This document shows positions 32,583 to 41,493 of a DNA stretch of 64,000 nucleotides, in pieces (positions within the stretch are counted from its first letter, which is position 1; each line of letters starts with the position of its first letter). A program made the position numbers and the translations under genes. Below the pieces are notes generated by a model. That model saw only the letters and a list, made by a program, of their open reading frames with translations. It ran no database searches and was not told the DNA's origin. The stretch comes from Amycolatopsis lurida (lineage in GTDB: Bacteria; Actinomycetota; Actinomycetes; Mycobacteriales; Pseudonocardiaceae), in NCBI RefSeq assembly GCF_900105055.1, contig NZ_FNTA01000004.1, forward strand, positions 682,001 to 746,000. Reading direction: 5' to 3'.

Positions 32583-32607
32583 TTACCCGCTCTTCACGCG
32601 CCTACAC
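32583..32607 (-). promoter_or_regulatory. Possible SigB-like promoter of gene 31980
   Basis: On the minus strand GTGT (32604-32607), 15 bases, GGGTAA (32583-32588). It would leave a leader of about 125 bases and overlaps the end of the upstream gene, so it is weaker evidence than the others. Confidence 0.4.
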
Positions 32608-33525
32608 CCCTTTCACGAGCGCTCGGTCCACGAGATGCGCGATCTCCTCCAGCGCCAGCTTCGCTTCCGGGATCGAGGCCAGCATCCACGCGTGGATCAT
32701 GCCCTCGTACTCGTGGTAGCTCAGCGGTACGCCTTGCTCGGTGCACAGCGTGTGGAGGCGGCGGGCGTCGGAAAGGAGGACGTCCTTCGTTCCGATGTAG
32801 ACAGTGAGCGCCCCGAGCCCCGAAAGGTCCCCGGACAGCGGGCTGAGCCTGGGATCGGTACGCGGCAGCTGTCCGCTGTAGAGCCTGGCGGCCTCGTTGA
32901 GTCCGGTGAGCGCGAGGTACGGGTCGCGCTCGTCCAGCGCGGGTTGCGCCGGATGGCTCATCGTCAGGTCGAGCCACGGCGACAACAGGACGGTCTCCTT
33001 GGGCACCGGCCGTCCTTCGTCCCGCAACGCCTTGGTGAGCGCCAGCGCGATCCCCGCGCCGGCGGAATCCCCCATCACGATCTGCTCCTCCGGGTCGGCA
33101 CCCGTGGAGAACTCGTCGTAGGCGCGGCGGACGAACGCGGTGGTCTCCGGGCACTGGTGATCCGGGGCCAATGGGTAGATCGGCACGGTGACCGAGCAGC
33201 CGGTGCGGTCGATCAGCCGTCCGAAGAACCGCCAGTGGTCGTGCTGGATCTGGTGCACGTAGGCACCGCCGTGGAAGTACAGCACCTTCTTGCCGTTCCC
33301 GCCGCCAGGTGGCTCGATGAGATAGCAGGGGCGTCCGTCCACTTCGGACCGGCGAACGTCGAACCGGCGCCTGATCGAGCGGATCGGCCCCCGATCCCCC
33401 TTGGCCTGGCTGCTTTCGATGCTCCGGCGGAATCGGTCGAGCTCGGCGTAGGTGCGCTTCCGGCCGGTGAGGCGCAGCCACGCGAGCAGCGCCTTCGCCG
33501 GAAGACTCGTCTTAGACCAGGTCAC
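32602..33525 (-). CDS. Alpha/beta hydrolase, HSL-type esterase
   Basis: The 307-residue enzyme is of the hormone-sensitive-lipase group: the oxyanion HGGAY motif (about residue 78), the nucleophile elbow GDSAG (about 153-157) and a late H within EGMIHAW. Such enzymes hydrolyse short acyl or carbamate esters. The GTG start overlaps the stop of the upstream S15 hydrolase gene by 14 bases, making it the third gene of the ATP-grasp operon, so its substrate is probably a product of that set. No signal peptide is present. Confidence 0.85.
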   Translation of the reverse strand: MTWSKTSLPAKALLAWLRLTGRKRTYAELDRFRRSIESSQAKGDRGPIRSIRRRFDVRRSEVDGRPCYLIEPPGGGNGKKVLYFHGGAYVHQIQHDHWRFFGRLIDRTGCSVTVPIYPLAPDHQCPETTAFVRRAYDEFSTGADPEEQIVMGDSAGAGIALALTKALRDEGRPVPKETVLLSPWLDLTMSHPAQPALDERDPYLALTGLNEAARLYSGQLPRTDPRLSPLSGDLSGLGALTVYIGTKDVLLSDARRLHTLCTEQGVPLSYHEYEGMIHAWMLASIPEAKLALEEIAHLVDRALVKGV

Positions 33526-35536
33526 GGGGAACCGTCCGATGCCAGTTGCGGGAGAACGTCCTTCGCTCCCCTTCGTATGCGTCGAGCTGTGCGTCGATCA
33601 CGAATTCGGTGGGAGTGCAGGAAACCCGGGTGCGGGTCTCGGACCGCGCTTCCCAGTCACCGCGGGCGAAGGTCATCGACCAGGACGTCTCCGCCACCGG
33701 GGAGCAGAAGTCGTCGGCCACCCACGAGTAGGTCTCGAAGACGTTCCTGGTGACGTCGAGATCGATGTCGTCGAACCGGACCTTGCCCTCGTTCTTGACG
33801 ATGTCGAGCGAGGACCGGTAGTCGATCAGGTCACGCGAGACCGTCCAGCGCTGCTCACCGGGCTCGATCTGGGTCGCGGGCAACGGCTCCGCGCCTTCGG
33901 GTTCGCCGAACGGCCGCGCCGGGACCTCGTCGGCCTCCGCCATCGGCCGGACCGGCAGCGTGAGCGCGCTCTGTCCGGTGTGGACGGTCACCATCGCCGG
34001 TTCCGGCGGCGGCCACGCCAGCGGCCAGTACGACGACGAGAGCGACAGCCGGATGCGGTGCCCGGCGGGGAACACCTGCGCGACGGCGTTGAGCTCGACG
34101 CGCACCCGATACCGTTTGCCCGGTTCCAGCGGCTCCGGGTCTTCGTGCCCGTCCCGGTGGGTCAGGTTCAGCAGCCCGTAGGTCACGCGCGTGGCCCTGC
34201 CGTCCGGGGCGACGTCCGACAGCCGGACGGCGACCTGCGCCACCGGTTTGTTCGCGGAGACCTCCAGCTCCACCACCGGCGAACCGAGGATCTCACACGG
34301 CTCGGTGAGTTCGTCGGTGTCGAAGACGAGCGAGCCGCCGTCCTCCTCTCGCTGGTCGTACGGCAGGTCGGGCGGGGCACTGTAGGAAGCCCACTTCCCG
34401 GCGAACTGCCCGACGGACAGCGGCGACTCCACCGACAGGTTCTCCTCCGGGACGTCCTCACCCGGCCGGGCGATCCGGTGCCGAGCGAGCCGGTGCTCGG
34501 ACGGGTGCACATGCGGCGAAGGCCAGGACGGCTCACCCACCCAGCGGCCGGGGCGGTCCTCATACGAGGTCGACGGCGGCACGCTGTCCTGCATCCAGGT
34601 CTGGAGCATCGGCCCGTCCATGACACCGTTCTCGACGTCCTTCAGCCAGTGATCCCACCAGCGGACCAGTTCCTGCAGGTAGCCGATGGCGGGGCCGGGC
34701 CGTCCGAGATGCGGGTACTTGTGGGACCACGGCCCGATCAGCCCGCGCCGCGGCACGTCGAGATTCGCCAGCAGCCGTGAGACCGCGTTCGAGTATCCGT
34801 CCGCCCAGCCGCTGGAGGCGAGGACCGGTACCTGGACATCGCTGTAGTTCTCGCAGACCGACGCGTGCCGCCAGTAGTCGTCCCGGCGCTGGTGGCTCAG
34901 CCATTCACCGGCCCAGAGGCTGCAGTTCTCCAGCCGTTCGTGCCACAGCTCCCGCCACCGTTCACCCGCGAGCGCGGGGTCGGGCGGCAACGTGGCGTAG
35001 GCGAACATCGTGGAGGCTTCGGCGACGTTGTCCGAGAGCAGGCAACCGCCCATGTAGTGCATGTCGTCGGAGTAGCGATCGTCGGTGAACGACGAGATCG
35101 CGATCGCGGTCAGGCTCGGCGGTTTGCGCGCCGCCACCTGCAACGCGGCGAACCCGCCCCACGAGATCCCCATCATGCCGGTCCGGCCGGAGCACCACGG
35201 CTGTGCGGCGATCCACTCCAGGACTTCCTCCGCGTCGAGCTGCTCCCGTTCGAGGTACTCGTCGGTGAGCACGCCCTCCGACTCCCCCGAACCACGGATG
35301 TCGACGCGGACACAGGCATAGCCGTGCCCCGCGAGGTACGGGTGGTGCACGGAGTCCCGCACCGAGGTCAGGTCGCGGTGGCGATACGGGATGTACTCCA
35401 GGATCGCGGGGACCGGCTCACCGTCCGAAGCGACCGGCCGCCAGATCCGGGCCGACAGCCGGACGCCGTCGGAGACCGGGATCCAGACGTGGTCCTCCTC
35501 GGTGATCTCGTACGGCAGCGAGGCCACCGTCCGCAT
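33512..35536 (-). CDS. CocE/NonD-type S15 hydrolase
   Basis: The 674-residue product has the Xaa-Pro dipeptidyl-peptidase/cocaine-esterase layout: an alpha/beta domain with RVDIRGSGESEG and the nucleophile GISWGG (about 142-147), a helical cap, and a C-terminal jelly-roll domain (about 400-670) with GSPVVELEVSANKPVAQVAV. These enzymes cleave proline dipeptides, acyl esters or amides; substrate unknown. It lies three bases downstream of the ATP-grasp gene and overlaps the esterase gene, in a three-gene operon. No secretion signal is seen, so it acts in the cytoplasm. Confidence 0.85.
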   Translation of the reverse strand: MRTVASLPYEITEEDHVWIPVSDGVRLSARIWRPVASDGEPVPAILEYIPYRHRDLTSVRDSVHHPYLAGHGYACVRVDIRGSGESEGVLTDEYLEREQLDAEEVLEWIAAQPWCSGRTGMMGISWGGFAALQVAARKPPSLTAIAISSFTDDRYSDDMHYMGGCLLSDNVAEASTMFAYATLPPDPALAGERWRELWHERLENCSLWAGEWLSHQRRDDYWRHASVCENYSDVQVPVLASSGWADGYSNAVSRLLANLDVPRRGLIGPWSHKYPHLGRPGPAIGYLQELVRWWDHWLKDVENGVMDGPMLQTWMQDSVPPSTSYEDRPGRWVGEPSWPSPHVHPSEHRLARHRIARPGEDVPEENLSVESPLSVGQFAGKWASYSAPPDLPYDQREEDGGSLVFDTDELTEPCEILGSPVVELEVSANKPVAQVAVRLSDVAPDGRATRVTYGLLNLTHRDGHEDPEPLEPGKRYRVRVELNAVAQVFPAGHRIRLSLSSSYWPLAWPPPEPAMVTVHTGQSALTLPVRPMAEADEVPARPFGEPEGAEPLPATQIEPGEQRWTVSRDLIDYRSSLDIVKNEGKVRFDDIDLDVTRNVFETYSWVADDFCSPVAETSWSMTFARGDWEARSETRTRVSCTPTEFVIDAQLDAYEGERRTFSRNWHRTVPRDLV

Positions 35537-35539
35537 GGG

Positions 35540-36838
35540 CTATCCCTCCTCGAAGTCGAACCGCAGCGCCTCCACGCACCGGCGGTATTTGCTCTCCATC
35601 TCCCGTTCGGTCTGCGCCGCGACGAAGATGTGCGCGAGCTCGTAGCTGTAACTGTCCTGTTCGGGCAGGTCGGAGAGCCGGATACCCTTCTCGGCCACCG
35701 TCTCGATTTTCACCCCGGGGATTTCCGCCTCCAGGTCCGCGATCTCGCCGCGGGTGGGCACCCGGGTGACCAGCCCGTCGCGGAAGCGGCGGTAGTACCA
35801 CTTGCCCGCGATCCGGTAGTCGCCCCGGTTCCGCCGGGTCCGGGGATCCTGACCGAGGCCCAGCTGGACCATGATCTGGTGGTTCGCCACCCCGTCGACG
35901 TATTCGAACAGCTCCGCGTGGGACTGCGAGTGCCGAGGGTTGATCTCCAGCAGGCAGGCCTGCCCGGATTCGGGGTGGCAGAAGAACTCGATGCTGAACG
36001 TGGCGTTGTCGAAGCCGATCTGCTCCATCACGCGGACGGAGATCTCCTTCATCCGCTCGACGGCGTCCTCCGGCAGCTGGGACGGGTACTGATGCCGGAG
36101 GAACGAGGTGGTATCGGGGTAGTTGATCGAATCGAGCACACCGTAGACCGTGACCTGTCCTTTGTAGACATAGCCTTCGGTCGCGGCCTGCACGCCGTTG
36201 AGCTCGCCTTCCGCGAGGCACGCGGCTCCCCCGGCGGCGGCCACCTCGGCCGGGAGGTCGACCGTGGCGAGGACGCGCTCGAAGGGCTTGCCGACCCTGT
36301 CCACACCCGCCCGGATCTCGGCGACGGCCTTGGCGAACTCGTCCTCGTCGCCGACGTGGAAGGCCAGCTCCGACGAGAACGACTTCACCGGCTTGAGCCA
36401 CATGGGGTAGTCGACGCCCTCCGGCGGCCGGGGATCGTCCTCGTCCAGGTCGACGATGCCGAACGCCGGCACCTCGTCGATCACCTTCGACTGTTCGAGC
36501 CTGCTCCAGTACTTGTGCTCGCATTTCAGCACGGCCTCGAGCGAAACACCGGGAAGACCGTACTTCTCGCACAGCATGGCCACCATCGTCGAAGACGGGA
36601 AGTCCCAGTAGCTGACGATCGCGTCGATCGAGCCGTCGAAGGCGTCCAGCTGCGCCTCGGCCTTCTCCACGAGTTCCACGATCGGGATCTCGCCGTGCTG
36701 GAGTTCCTCGGGCGACAGCAAGGCGTGGAAGCGATACCGGTCGGCGCCGGGAATTCGTCTCAACACCTCCTCATTGCTGTCGTCGAGACCGATGACGAAG
36801 ATGTTCTTTTCCTCTGGGGACGTGGAGGATGTGGTCAT
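35540..36838 (-). CDS. ATP-grasp ligase
   Basis: The 432-residue protein has the ATP-grasp fold: a Rossmann-like start (NIFVIGLDDSNEEVL), the central nucleotide site YPMWLKPVKSFSSELAF with its Lys, the hinge LAEGELNG, and the metal-binding end FSIEFFCHP...LLEINPRHSQSH with conserved E and N. ATP-grasp enzymes make peptide-like or thioester bonds. Together with two hydrolases downstream, it could make a small amide that the others cleave or release. The message is predicted leaderless from a strong SigB-type promoter ten bases upstream. It diverges from the FAD-Rieske gene. Confidence 0.85.
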   Translation of the reverse strand: MTTSSTSPEEKNIFVIGLDDSNEEVLRRIPGADRYRFHALLSPEELQHGEIPIVELVEKAEAQLDAFDGSIDAIVSYWDFPSSTMVAMLCEKYGLPGVSLEAVLKCEHKYWSRLEQSKVIDEVPAFGIVDLDEDDPRPPEGVDYPMWLKPVKSFSSELAFHVGDEDEFAKAVAEIRAGVDRVGKPFERVLATVDLPAEVAAAGGAACLAEGELNGVQAATEGYVYKGQVTVYGVLDSINYPDTTSFLRHQYPSQLPEDAVERMKEISVRVMEQIGFDNATFSIEFFCHPESGQACLLEINPRHSQSHAELFEYVDGVANHQIMVQLGLGQDPRTRRNRGDYRIAGKWYYRRFRDGLVTRVPTRGEIADLEAEIPGVKIETVAEKGIRLSDLPEQDSYSYELAHIFVAAQTEREMESKYRRCVEALRFDFEEG

Positions 36839-36847
36839 AGGCCAGTG

Positions 36848-36873
36848 CTACCCGCTCCGAAGTTCCGGAAAAC
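36848..36873 (-). promoter_or_regulatory. SigB-like promoter of the ATP-grasp operon
   Basis: On the minus strand GTTT (36870-36873), 16 bases, GGGTAG (36848-36853). The ATG at 36838 is about ten bases downstream. Confidence 0.75.
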
Positions 36874-36877
36874 CCTG

Positions 36878-36903
36878 GTTTGCCCCTGTCGCCGCCCGGG
36901 AAT
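36878..36903 (+). promoter_or_regulatory. SigB-like promoter of the FAD-Rieske gene
   Basis: GTTT (36878-36881), 16 bases, GGGAAT (36898-36903), a one-base variant of the -10. The ATG at 36913 follows after nine bases. It is back-to-back with the ATP-grasp promoter. Confidence 0.55.
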
Positions 36904-36912
36904 CCGGCCGTC

Positions 36913-38427
36913 ATGACGGAGTTGCCCGGAACGCGTTCACTGTGGCTCGACACCGCTCCCGCTCCCGACCGCACGGGAACGCCGTTGCCGTCGGAGGTCG
37001 ACGTCGCCGTGCTCGGCGGCGGTATCGCCGGGCTCACGACGGCGTACCGGCTGGCGAGGGCCGGGCGTTCGGTCCTGGTGCTGGAAGCCGGCCGCCTCGC
37101 GGCAGGAGTTTCCGGCCACACCACGGCGAAGATCAGCACCCAGCACGGGCTCAAGTACGCCACGCTGGCCAAGACCAAGGGTTCCGAAGCCGCCGCGATG
37201 TACGCGTACACGCAGGCGGCCGCGTTGGACTGGATCGCCGCGGCCACGGCCGAACTCGGCGTCGACTGCGGTTTCACCCGCGCCGACAGTTTCGTCTACA
37301 CGACCCATCCCGGGACGGTCGAAAGCCTCGAACGGGAGGCGGAAGCGGCCGCCGAGGCCGGGCTCCCGGCCTCCTACGTCACCGAGGTCGACCTCGACGT
37401 GCCCGCCCTCGGCGCGGTGAAGTTCGCCTCACAAGCGCACTTCCACCCGCGCCGCTGGCTGCTCGCGCTGGCGGACGAGATCGAACGCGCGGGCGGGACG
37501 ATCGTCGAAGGTGTGCGTGCGGAAGGCGTCGACGAACTCGGCGGCGTCAAGGTGCGCACCAGCTCCGGCGAAGTACGGGCGGGCGAGGTCGTGGTGACGA
37601 CCCACTACCCCGTTTTCGACCGCGGACTGTTCTTCGCCCGGCTCGACCCGGTGCGCGACCTGGTGGTCGCCGGGCCGGTCGAAGGCAACCGCCCACCGGA
37701 GGGGATGTACCTCGACGCCGACACCCACCATTCCGTGCGGAGCTACCTCATGGACGGCGTCCCGTACGCGGTCGTCGGCGGCGAGCATTACCGGGTCGGC
37801 GACTCCGTCGACGTCGAAAGCCGTTACGAACGGCTGGCGAGCTGGGCGGGCGAGCACGCGGCCGTGCATCGCGTCACCCACCGGTGGTCCGCCCATGATC
37901 TGTCTACTTTGGACTCTGTACCGTACGTGGGGCGTTATCACCCGGCGAGCCGCCACCTCTGGGTCGCCACCGGCTTCGGCCAGTGGGGCATGACCGGCGG
38001 CACGGCGGCCGGGCTGTTGCTCGCGGATCTCCTCACCGGACGCGACAACCCGTCCGCGGGTCTCTACGACCCGAACCGCTTCGACCTCCGGTCCGCGATC
38101 TCGACCGTCGAGAACAACGCCACCGTGGCGAAGTTCCTGGTCGGCGACCATCTCAGCGCGTTGCGCAAACCCGCATCCGTGGAAGAGCTCCTGCCCGGTG
38201 AGGCGAAGGTGACCCGTGATGGCGGCGAACTCGTCGCCGCCTACCGCGATCCGGGCGGCGAACTGCACGCTGTCGGGGCCCACTGCACGCATCTGGGCTG
38301 TCTCGTCGCGTTCAACAACGCGGAGAAGACCTGGGACTGCCCTTGCCACGGTTCGCGGTTCGGTCTGGACGGGTCGGTGATCCAGGGGCCGGCCGTCCGC
38401 GCGCTGCCGAAGAAACGGGAGCGGTGA
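36913..38427 (+). CDS. FAD-dependent oxidoreductase with C-terminal Rieske domain
   Basis: The 504-residue protein has a DAO-type FAD domain (about 1-385) with the dinucleotide motif VAVLGGGIAGLTTAYRLARAG and GFGQWGMTGGTAAG near its end, followed by a Rieske [2Fe-2S] domain (about 415-500) with CTHLGC and CPCHGS ligand pairs. This fusion is common in actinobacteria; it probably moves electrons from an unknown amine or alcohol substrate to the cluster. ATG 36913 fits the promoter; the longer frame from 36880 would begin inside the promoter. Its stop overlaps the next ligase gene (TGATG), so the two are co-translated. Confidence 0.9.
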   Translation: MTELPGTRSLWLDTAPAPDRTGTPLPSEVDVAVLGGGIAGLTTAYRLARAGRSVLVLEAGRLAAGVSGHTTAKISTQHGLKYATLAKTKGSEAAAMYAYTQAAALDWIAAATAELGVDCGFTRADSFVYTTHPGTVESLEREAEAAAEAGLPASYVTEVDLDVPALGAVKFASQAHFHPRRWLLALADEIERAGGTIVEGVRAEGVDELGGVKVRTSSGEVRAGEVVVTTHYPVFDRGLFFARLDPVRDLVVAGPVEGNRPPEGMYLDADTHHSVRSYLMDGVPYAVVGGEHYRVGDSVDVESRYERLASWAGEHAAVHRVTHRWSAHDLSTLDSVPYVGRYHPASRHLWVATGFGQWGMTGGTAAGLLLADLLTGRDNPSAGLYDPNRFDLRSAISTVENNATVAKFLVGDHLSALRKPASVEELLPGEAKVTRDGGELVAAYRDPGGELHAVGAHCTHLGCLVAFNNAEKTWDCPCHGSRFGLDGSVIQGPAVRALPKKRER

Positions 38428-39524
38428 TGACCGGCATCGGTATCGAAGAGGAGTTCCTGCTGGTCGACCCCCGGACCGGGGTGAGCTGTCCTCGGGCGGA
38501 GGCGGTGCTCGAACGGCACCGGATCTGCTGTCCGCTGCCGGACGGTGCCGCGGTCCACCGCGAACTGCGGCCGACCCAGATCGAGGCCGCCACCGGGGTC
38601 TGCGAAACGGCCGACGAGCTGTACGAACACCTGACCGCCGGGCGCCGCACGCTCGCCGAAGCGGCCGCGGGCGAGGATTGCGCCGTCATCGCCGCCGGCA
38701 CTCCCCCACGTCGTTCACCCGAGCGCGACTACGGCTCCGACGACCGGTTCGGCAAGGTCGACGCGCTGTACGCAGGCGTGGTCAAGGCGTATGAGGCCTG
38801 CGGATGTCACGTGCACGTCGGGGTACCCGACCGCGAGACCGCGGTCGCCGTCGTCAACCACCTGGGTGAATGGCTGCCCACCTTGCTGGCGCTGTCGGGC
38901 AACTCGCCCTTCGAGGGCGGTCGCGACACCGGTTACGAGAGCTGGCGGATGGTCGAGCAAAGCCGTTTCCCCGGCTCGGGCGTCGCACCGTACTTCGCCG
39001 ACGCGGCCGCCTACGAGGAGCAGGTCGGACGGCTGGTGGACTGCGGTGTCCTCGTGGACGAGAACCAGACCTTCTGGCTCGCGAGGCCGTCCGCTCGGTG
39101 GCCCACCGTCGAGGTCCGCGCCGCCGACACCGCGTCCACCGTGGACGAAGCCGTCCTCCAGGGCCTGCTGACCCGCGCGCTGGTGTGCACCGCCCTCACC
39201 GAGCTGGACCGCGGCGTGGAGGCCACGCCGCTGGATCCGCAAATCGCCGCCGCCGCGGTGTGGTCGGCCGCGCGTCACGGTCTTTCGGGGCCGGCCGTCG
39301 ACCCGGTGGCGGGCAAACCGGTCCCGGTGGGCGATCGGGTCGCCGCGCTGCTGGCGCATGCCAAGCAGGCGCTGGAGGAGACCGGTGACGCGGACCTCGT
39401 CCGCACCCTTCTCGGGCAGCTGGAACGGGAGGGTACCGGAGCCGAACGGCAGCGCCGGGCCGCCGCCGACGGCGAGGTCGCGGTCTTGCGGATGCTGACC
39501 GAAGAGACGGTTCCGCACGCCTAG
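38427..39524 (+). CDS. Carboxylate-amine ligase, GCS2 (YbdK) family
   Basis: The 365-residue protein is a second GCS2 ligase: IGIEEEFLLVDP, HRELRPTQIEAATGVC, CGCHVHVGVPDRETA and VEVRAADTAST match the family blocks. It shares the order of motifs with the protein at 30821 but is diverged, so it may use different substrates. It starts within the stop of the FAD-Rieske gene and so belongs to that operon, hinting that it makes or uses the oxidoreductase's product. A GTG one codon earlier is an alternative start. Confidence 0.85.
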   Translation: MTGIGIEEEFLLVDPRTGVSCPRAEAVLERHRICCPLPDGAAVHRELRPTQIEAATGVCETADELYEHLTAGRRTLAEAAAGEDCAVIAAGTPPRRSPERDYGSDDRFGKVDALYAGVVKAYEACGCHVHVGVPDRETAVAVVNHLGEWLPTLLALSGNSPFEGGRDTGYESWRMVEQSRFPGSGVAPYFADAAAYEEQVGRLVDCGVLVDENQTFWLARPSARWPTVEVRAADTASTVDEAVLQGLLTRALVCTALTELDRGVEATPLDPQIAAAAVWSAARHGLSGPAVDPVAGKPVPVGDRVAALLAHAKQALEETGDADLVRTLLGQLEREGTGAERQRRAAADGEVAVLRMLTEETVPHA

Positions 39525-39533
39525 ACCGGGTAC
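39509..39533 (+). promoter_or_regulatory. SigB-like promoter of gene 39543
   Basis: GGTT (39509-39512), 15 bases, GGGTAC (39528-39533), inside the end of the ligase gene. The ATG at 39543 is nine bases downstream, so leaderless. Confidence 0.65.
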
Positions 39534-39542
39534 TCCCGGGAT

Positions 39543-40553
39543 ATGACGACGATCGACCGTGAGGTGGCCGCGAGGCTGCCCGAGATCCGCGGCCCGCTCT
39601 CGGCCGCCGTGGTGGACACCCTGGCAGGCGGACGCCGTGACGACTTCGACCTCGAAACGGCGGCCGGCGCCGACCCGTTCGGTGAAGACCTGCAGGTGGC
39701 GCTGCACGTCTGCTACGAGCTGCACTACCAGGGCTTCGACGGCGTCGACTCCGCGTGGGAATGGGACCCCCGGCTGCTGGGCTTCCGGTCCGTTCTGGAG
39801 CAGACGTTCCTCGACGGCATCCGAGCAGCCGTACCCGGTGGGGACGACGTCGGCGGGTTGCTGGACGAGTTGCTCGTCGAACCGGTCGACGGCAGCGGCG
39901 TTTCGCACTTCCTGCGGGACGAGGGCGAATGGTGGCATGTCGAGGAGTACTTCGCGCACCGGTCGATCTACCATCTCAAAGAGGCCGACCCCCACGCCTG
40001 GGTGATCCCGCGGCTCCGGGGCAGGGCCAAGGCGGCGCTGGTCGCGGTGGAGTTCGACGAGTTCGGCGGCGGGCGAGCCGAGCAGGCGCATTCCCGCCTG
40101 TTCGCGGATCTGCTGAGCGCGGCCGGCCTGTCGTCCGGATACCTCGCCTACCTAGATCACGTCCCCGCGTGCACGCTCGCGACGGTGAACATGATGTCGC
40201 TGTTCGGCCTGCACCGGCGCCTGCGCGGCGCGCTCGTCGGGCACTTCGCCGCCGCCGAGATCACCACCGCGCCCGCCGCCCGGCGTATGGACCAGGCGCT
40301 AGAACGTCTCGGCGGGGCCGCCGAATGCCGGTACTTCTACACCGAGCACATCGAGGCCGACGCGGTGCACGAACAGGTGCTGCGGCACGACGTCGTCGGC
40401 GACCTGCTCGACCGTGAGCCGGAGCTGGCGGCGGACATCGCACTCGGAGTCCAAGCCACCGAACTCCTGGAGGGCCGGCTGACCGAGCACCTGCTGGGCG
40501 CCTGGTCAGCCGGGGAAAGCTCACTCCTGAGGCCGCTGCACCCCTTGCCGTGA
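39543..40553 (+). CDS. Iron-containing redox enzyme family protein (HDO fold)
   Basis: The 336-residue all-helical protein resembles the heme-oxygenase-like di-iron oxidase/oxygenase (iron-containing redox enzyme) family. The metal-ligand helices are recognisable at CYELHYQG, EEYFAHRSIYHLKE, ALVAVEFDEFGGGRAEQAHSRLF and YFYTEHIEADAVHEQ. Members cleave C-C or N-O bonds in fatty acids or amino acids with O2. Its own SigB-type promoter sits inside the previous gene. Its last 33 bases overlap antisense with the CDSGH-type gene's end (40521-40553). Confidence 0.8.
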   Translation: MTTIDREVAARLPEIRGPLSAAVVDTLAGGRRDDFDLETAAGADPFGEDLQVALHVCYELHYQGFDGVDSAWEWDPRLLGFRSVLEQTFLDGIRAAVPGGDDVGGLLDELLVEPVDGSGVSHFLRDEGEWWHVEEYFAHRSIYHLKEADPHAWVIPRLRGRAKAALVAVEFDEFGGGRAEQAHSRLFADLLSAAGLSSGYLAYLDHVPACTLATVNMMSLFGLHRRLRGALVGHFAAAEITTAPAARRMDQALERLGGAAECRYFYTEHIEADAVHEQVLRHDVVGDLLDREPELAADIALGVQATELLEGRLTEHLLGAWSAGESSLLRPLHPLP

Positions 40554-40736
40554 ACGGCGGCGGTGGCTGGTGTCGCAGAACGGGTAGCGCTTGCTGCGGC
40601 GGCAGGCGCACAGGGCGACCACGAAGCGATCCGAGGTCACCGTCTCGCCGTCTTCGGTGACGATCTCGACCGGCCCCTCCACCAGGAGGGGCCCGCCGGG
40701 TTCGATCCGGACCCTGGTCTCACGGCCGGTCGGCAC
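40521..40736 (-). CDS. CDGSH-type iron-sulfur protein
   Basis: The 71-residue protein has the mitoNEET-type [2Fe-2S] motif ALCACRRSKRYPFCDTSH (about 42-59): CxC, then PFCD and the final His ligand. The Gly of CDGSH is Thr here. These small proteins carry or transfer labile clusters in redox stress. It starts with GTG, overlapping the upstream methyltransferase stop by 17 bases. Its end overlaps the convergent iron-containing oxidase gene by 33 bases, an unusual antisense arrangement for two iron proteins. No other start is better supported. Confidence 0.85.
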   Translation of the reverse strand: MPTGRETRVRIEPGGPLLVEGPVEIVTEDGETVTSDRFVVALCACRRSKRYPFCDTSHRRRSRQGVQRPQE

Positions 40737-41412
40737 GGATCACCACCAGTTCCTCGTGGCGCTGCTCGGCGCCGATCAGGCCCGCCGCTTCGAGGAAGGC
40801 GGCCCGTGCCCGCATGACGGGGCCGAAGGGGATCGACCGGGTGGCGACCACCGAAGGCGTCATTCCGGCCGCCCGCAGTTGCTCCAGCGACTTACCGGGG
40901 TCGGCGACCGCGGAGTGGACGATCATCAGGTAGCCGCCCGGCGCCACCAGGGACGCCGCCCCGGCGCACACCTGGTCGAGCACGATCCGGCCGTCCGGCC
41001 CGGCGTCCCACGCCCGGGCGGCCCCGGCCGCGGGCACCGGGGACGGCACGTACGGCGGGTTCGCCAGCACCACGTCGAACGGACCACCGCGCGCCGCTTC
41101 GGCCAGGCCGCCCAGAAGCGGCCGGACCGGAAACCCGCGCAGCCGCGAATTGACCCAGACCGCGGCCAGCGCGCGCCGGGAGATGTCCACCGCGGTCACC
41201 GACCCGGCGCCGTGCGCCGCGGCCGCCAGCGCGAGTGCACCGGTGCCGGTGCAGAGGTCGAGAACTCTCGCCCCGGCGGGCATTCCTGACGTGCTCAACG
41301 CGCTCGCCAGCATCCAGGTGTCGTGTTGCGGGCGGTACACCCCCGGCGGTCGCAGCAGCCGGGGCCGCGCCGGGGCGAGTGGAATCGCTGCTGCATTGGA
41401 GATCGCGGTCAT
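40720..41412 (-). CDS. HemK-type class I SAM methyltransferase
   Basis: The 230-residue enzyme has the SAM-binding motif VLDLCTGTGALALAAA and the catalytic NPPYVP motif (about 120-125) of HemK/PrmC-type N5-glutamine and related N-methyltransferases. A dedicated N-terminal PrmC helical domain is absent, so it is a smaller relative that may methylate another protein or a small amide. ATG 41412 has GGAGGGGAC upstream. A SigB-type promoter lies 33-57 bases upstream. It is coupled to the CDGSH gene downstream. Confidence 0.8.
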   Translation of the reverse strand: MTAISNAAAIPLAPARPRLLRPPGVYRPQHDTWMLASALSTSGMPAGARVLDLCTGTGALALAAAAHGAGSVTAVDISRRALAAVWVNSRLRGFPVRPLLGGLAEAARGGPFDVVLANPPYVPSPVPAAGAARAWDAGPDGRIVLDQVCAGAASLVAPGGYLMIVHSAVADPGKSLEQLRAAGMTPSVVATRSIPFGPVMRARAAFLEAAGLIGAEQRHEELVVIRADRP

Positions 41413-41444
41413 GTCCCCTCCGGGTTCGCCGATGTTGCTCCCGG

Positions 41445-41469
41445 CTACCCCGGTCGTGCGGTGCCAAAC
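41445..41469 (-). promoter_or_regulatory. SigB-like promoter of the methyltransferase-CDGSH operon
   Basis: On the minus strand GTTT (41466-41469), 15 bases, GGGTAG (41445-41450). Confidence 0.7.
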
Positions 41470-41493
41470 GTCCACAATGGCCGGCGCTCCGAG

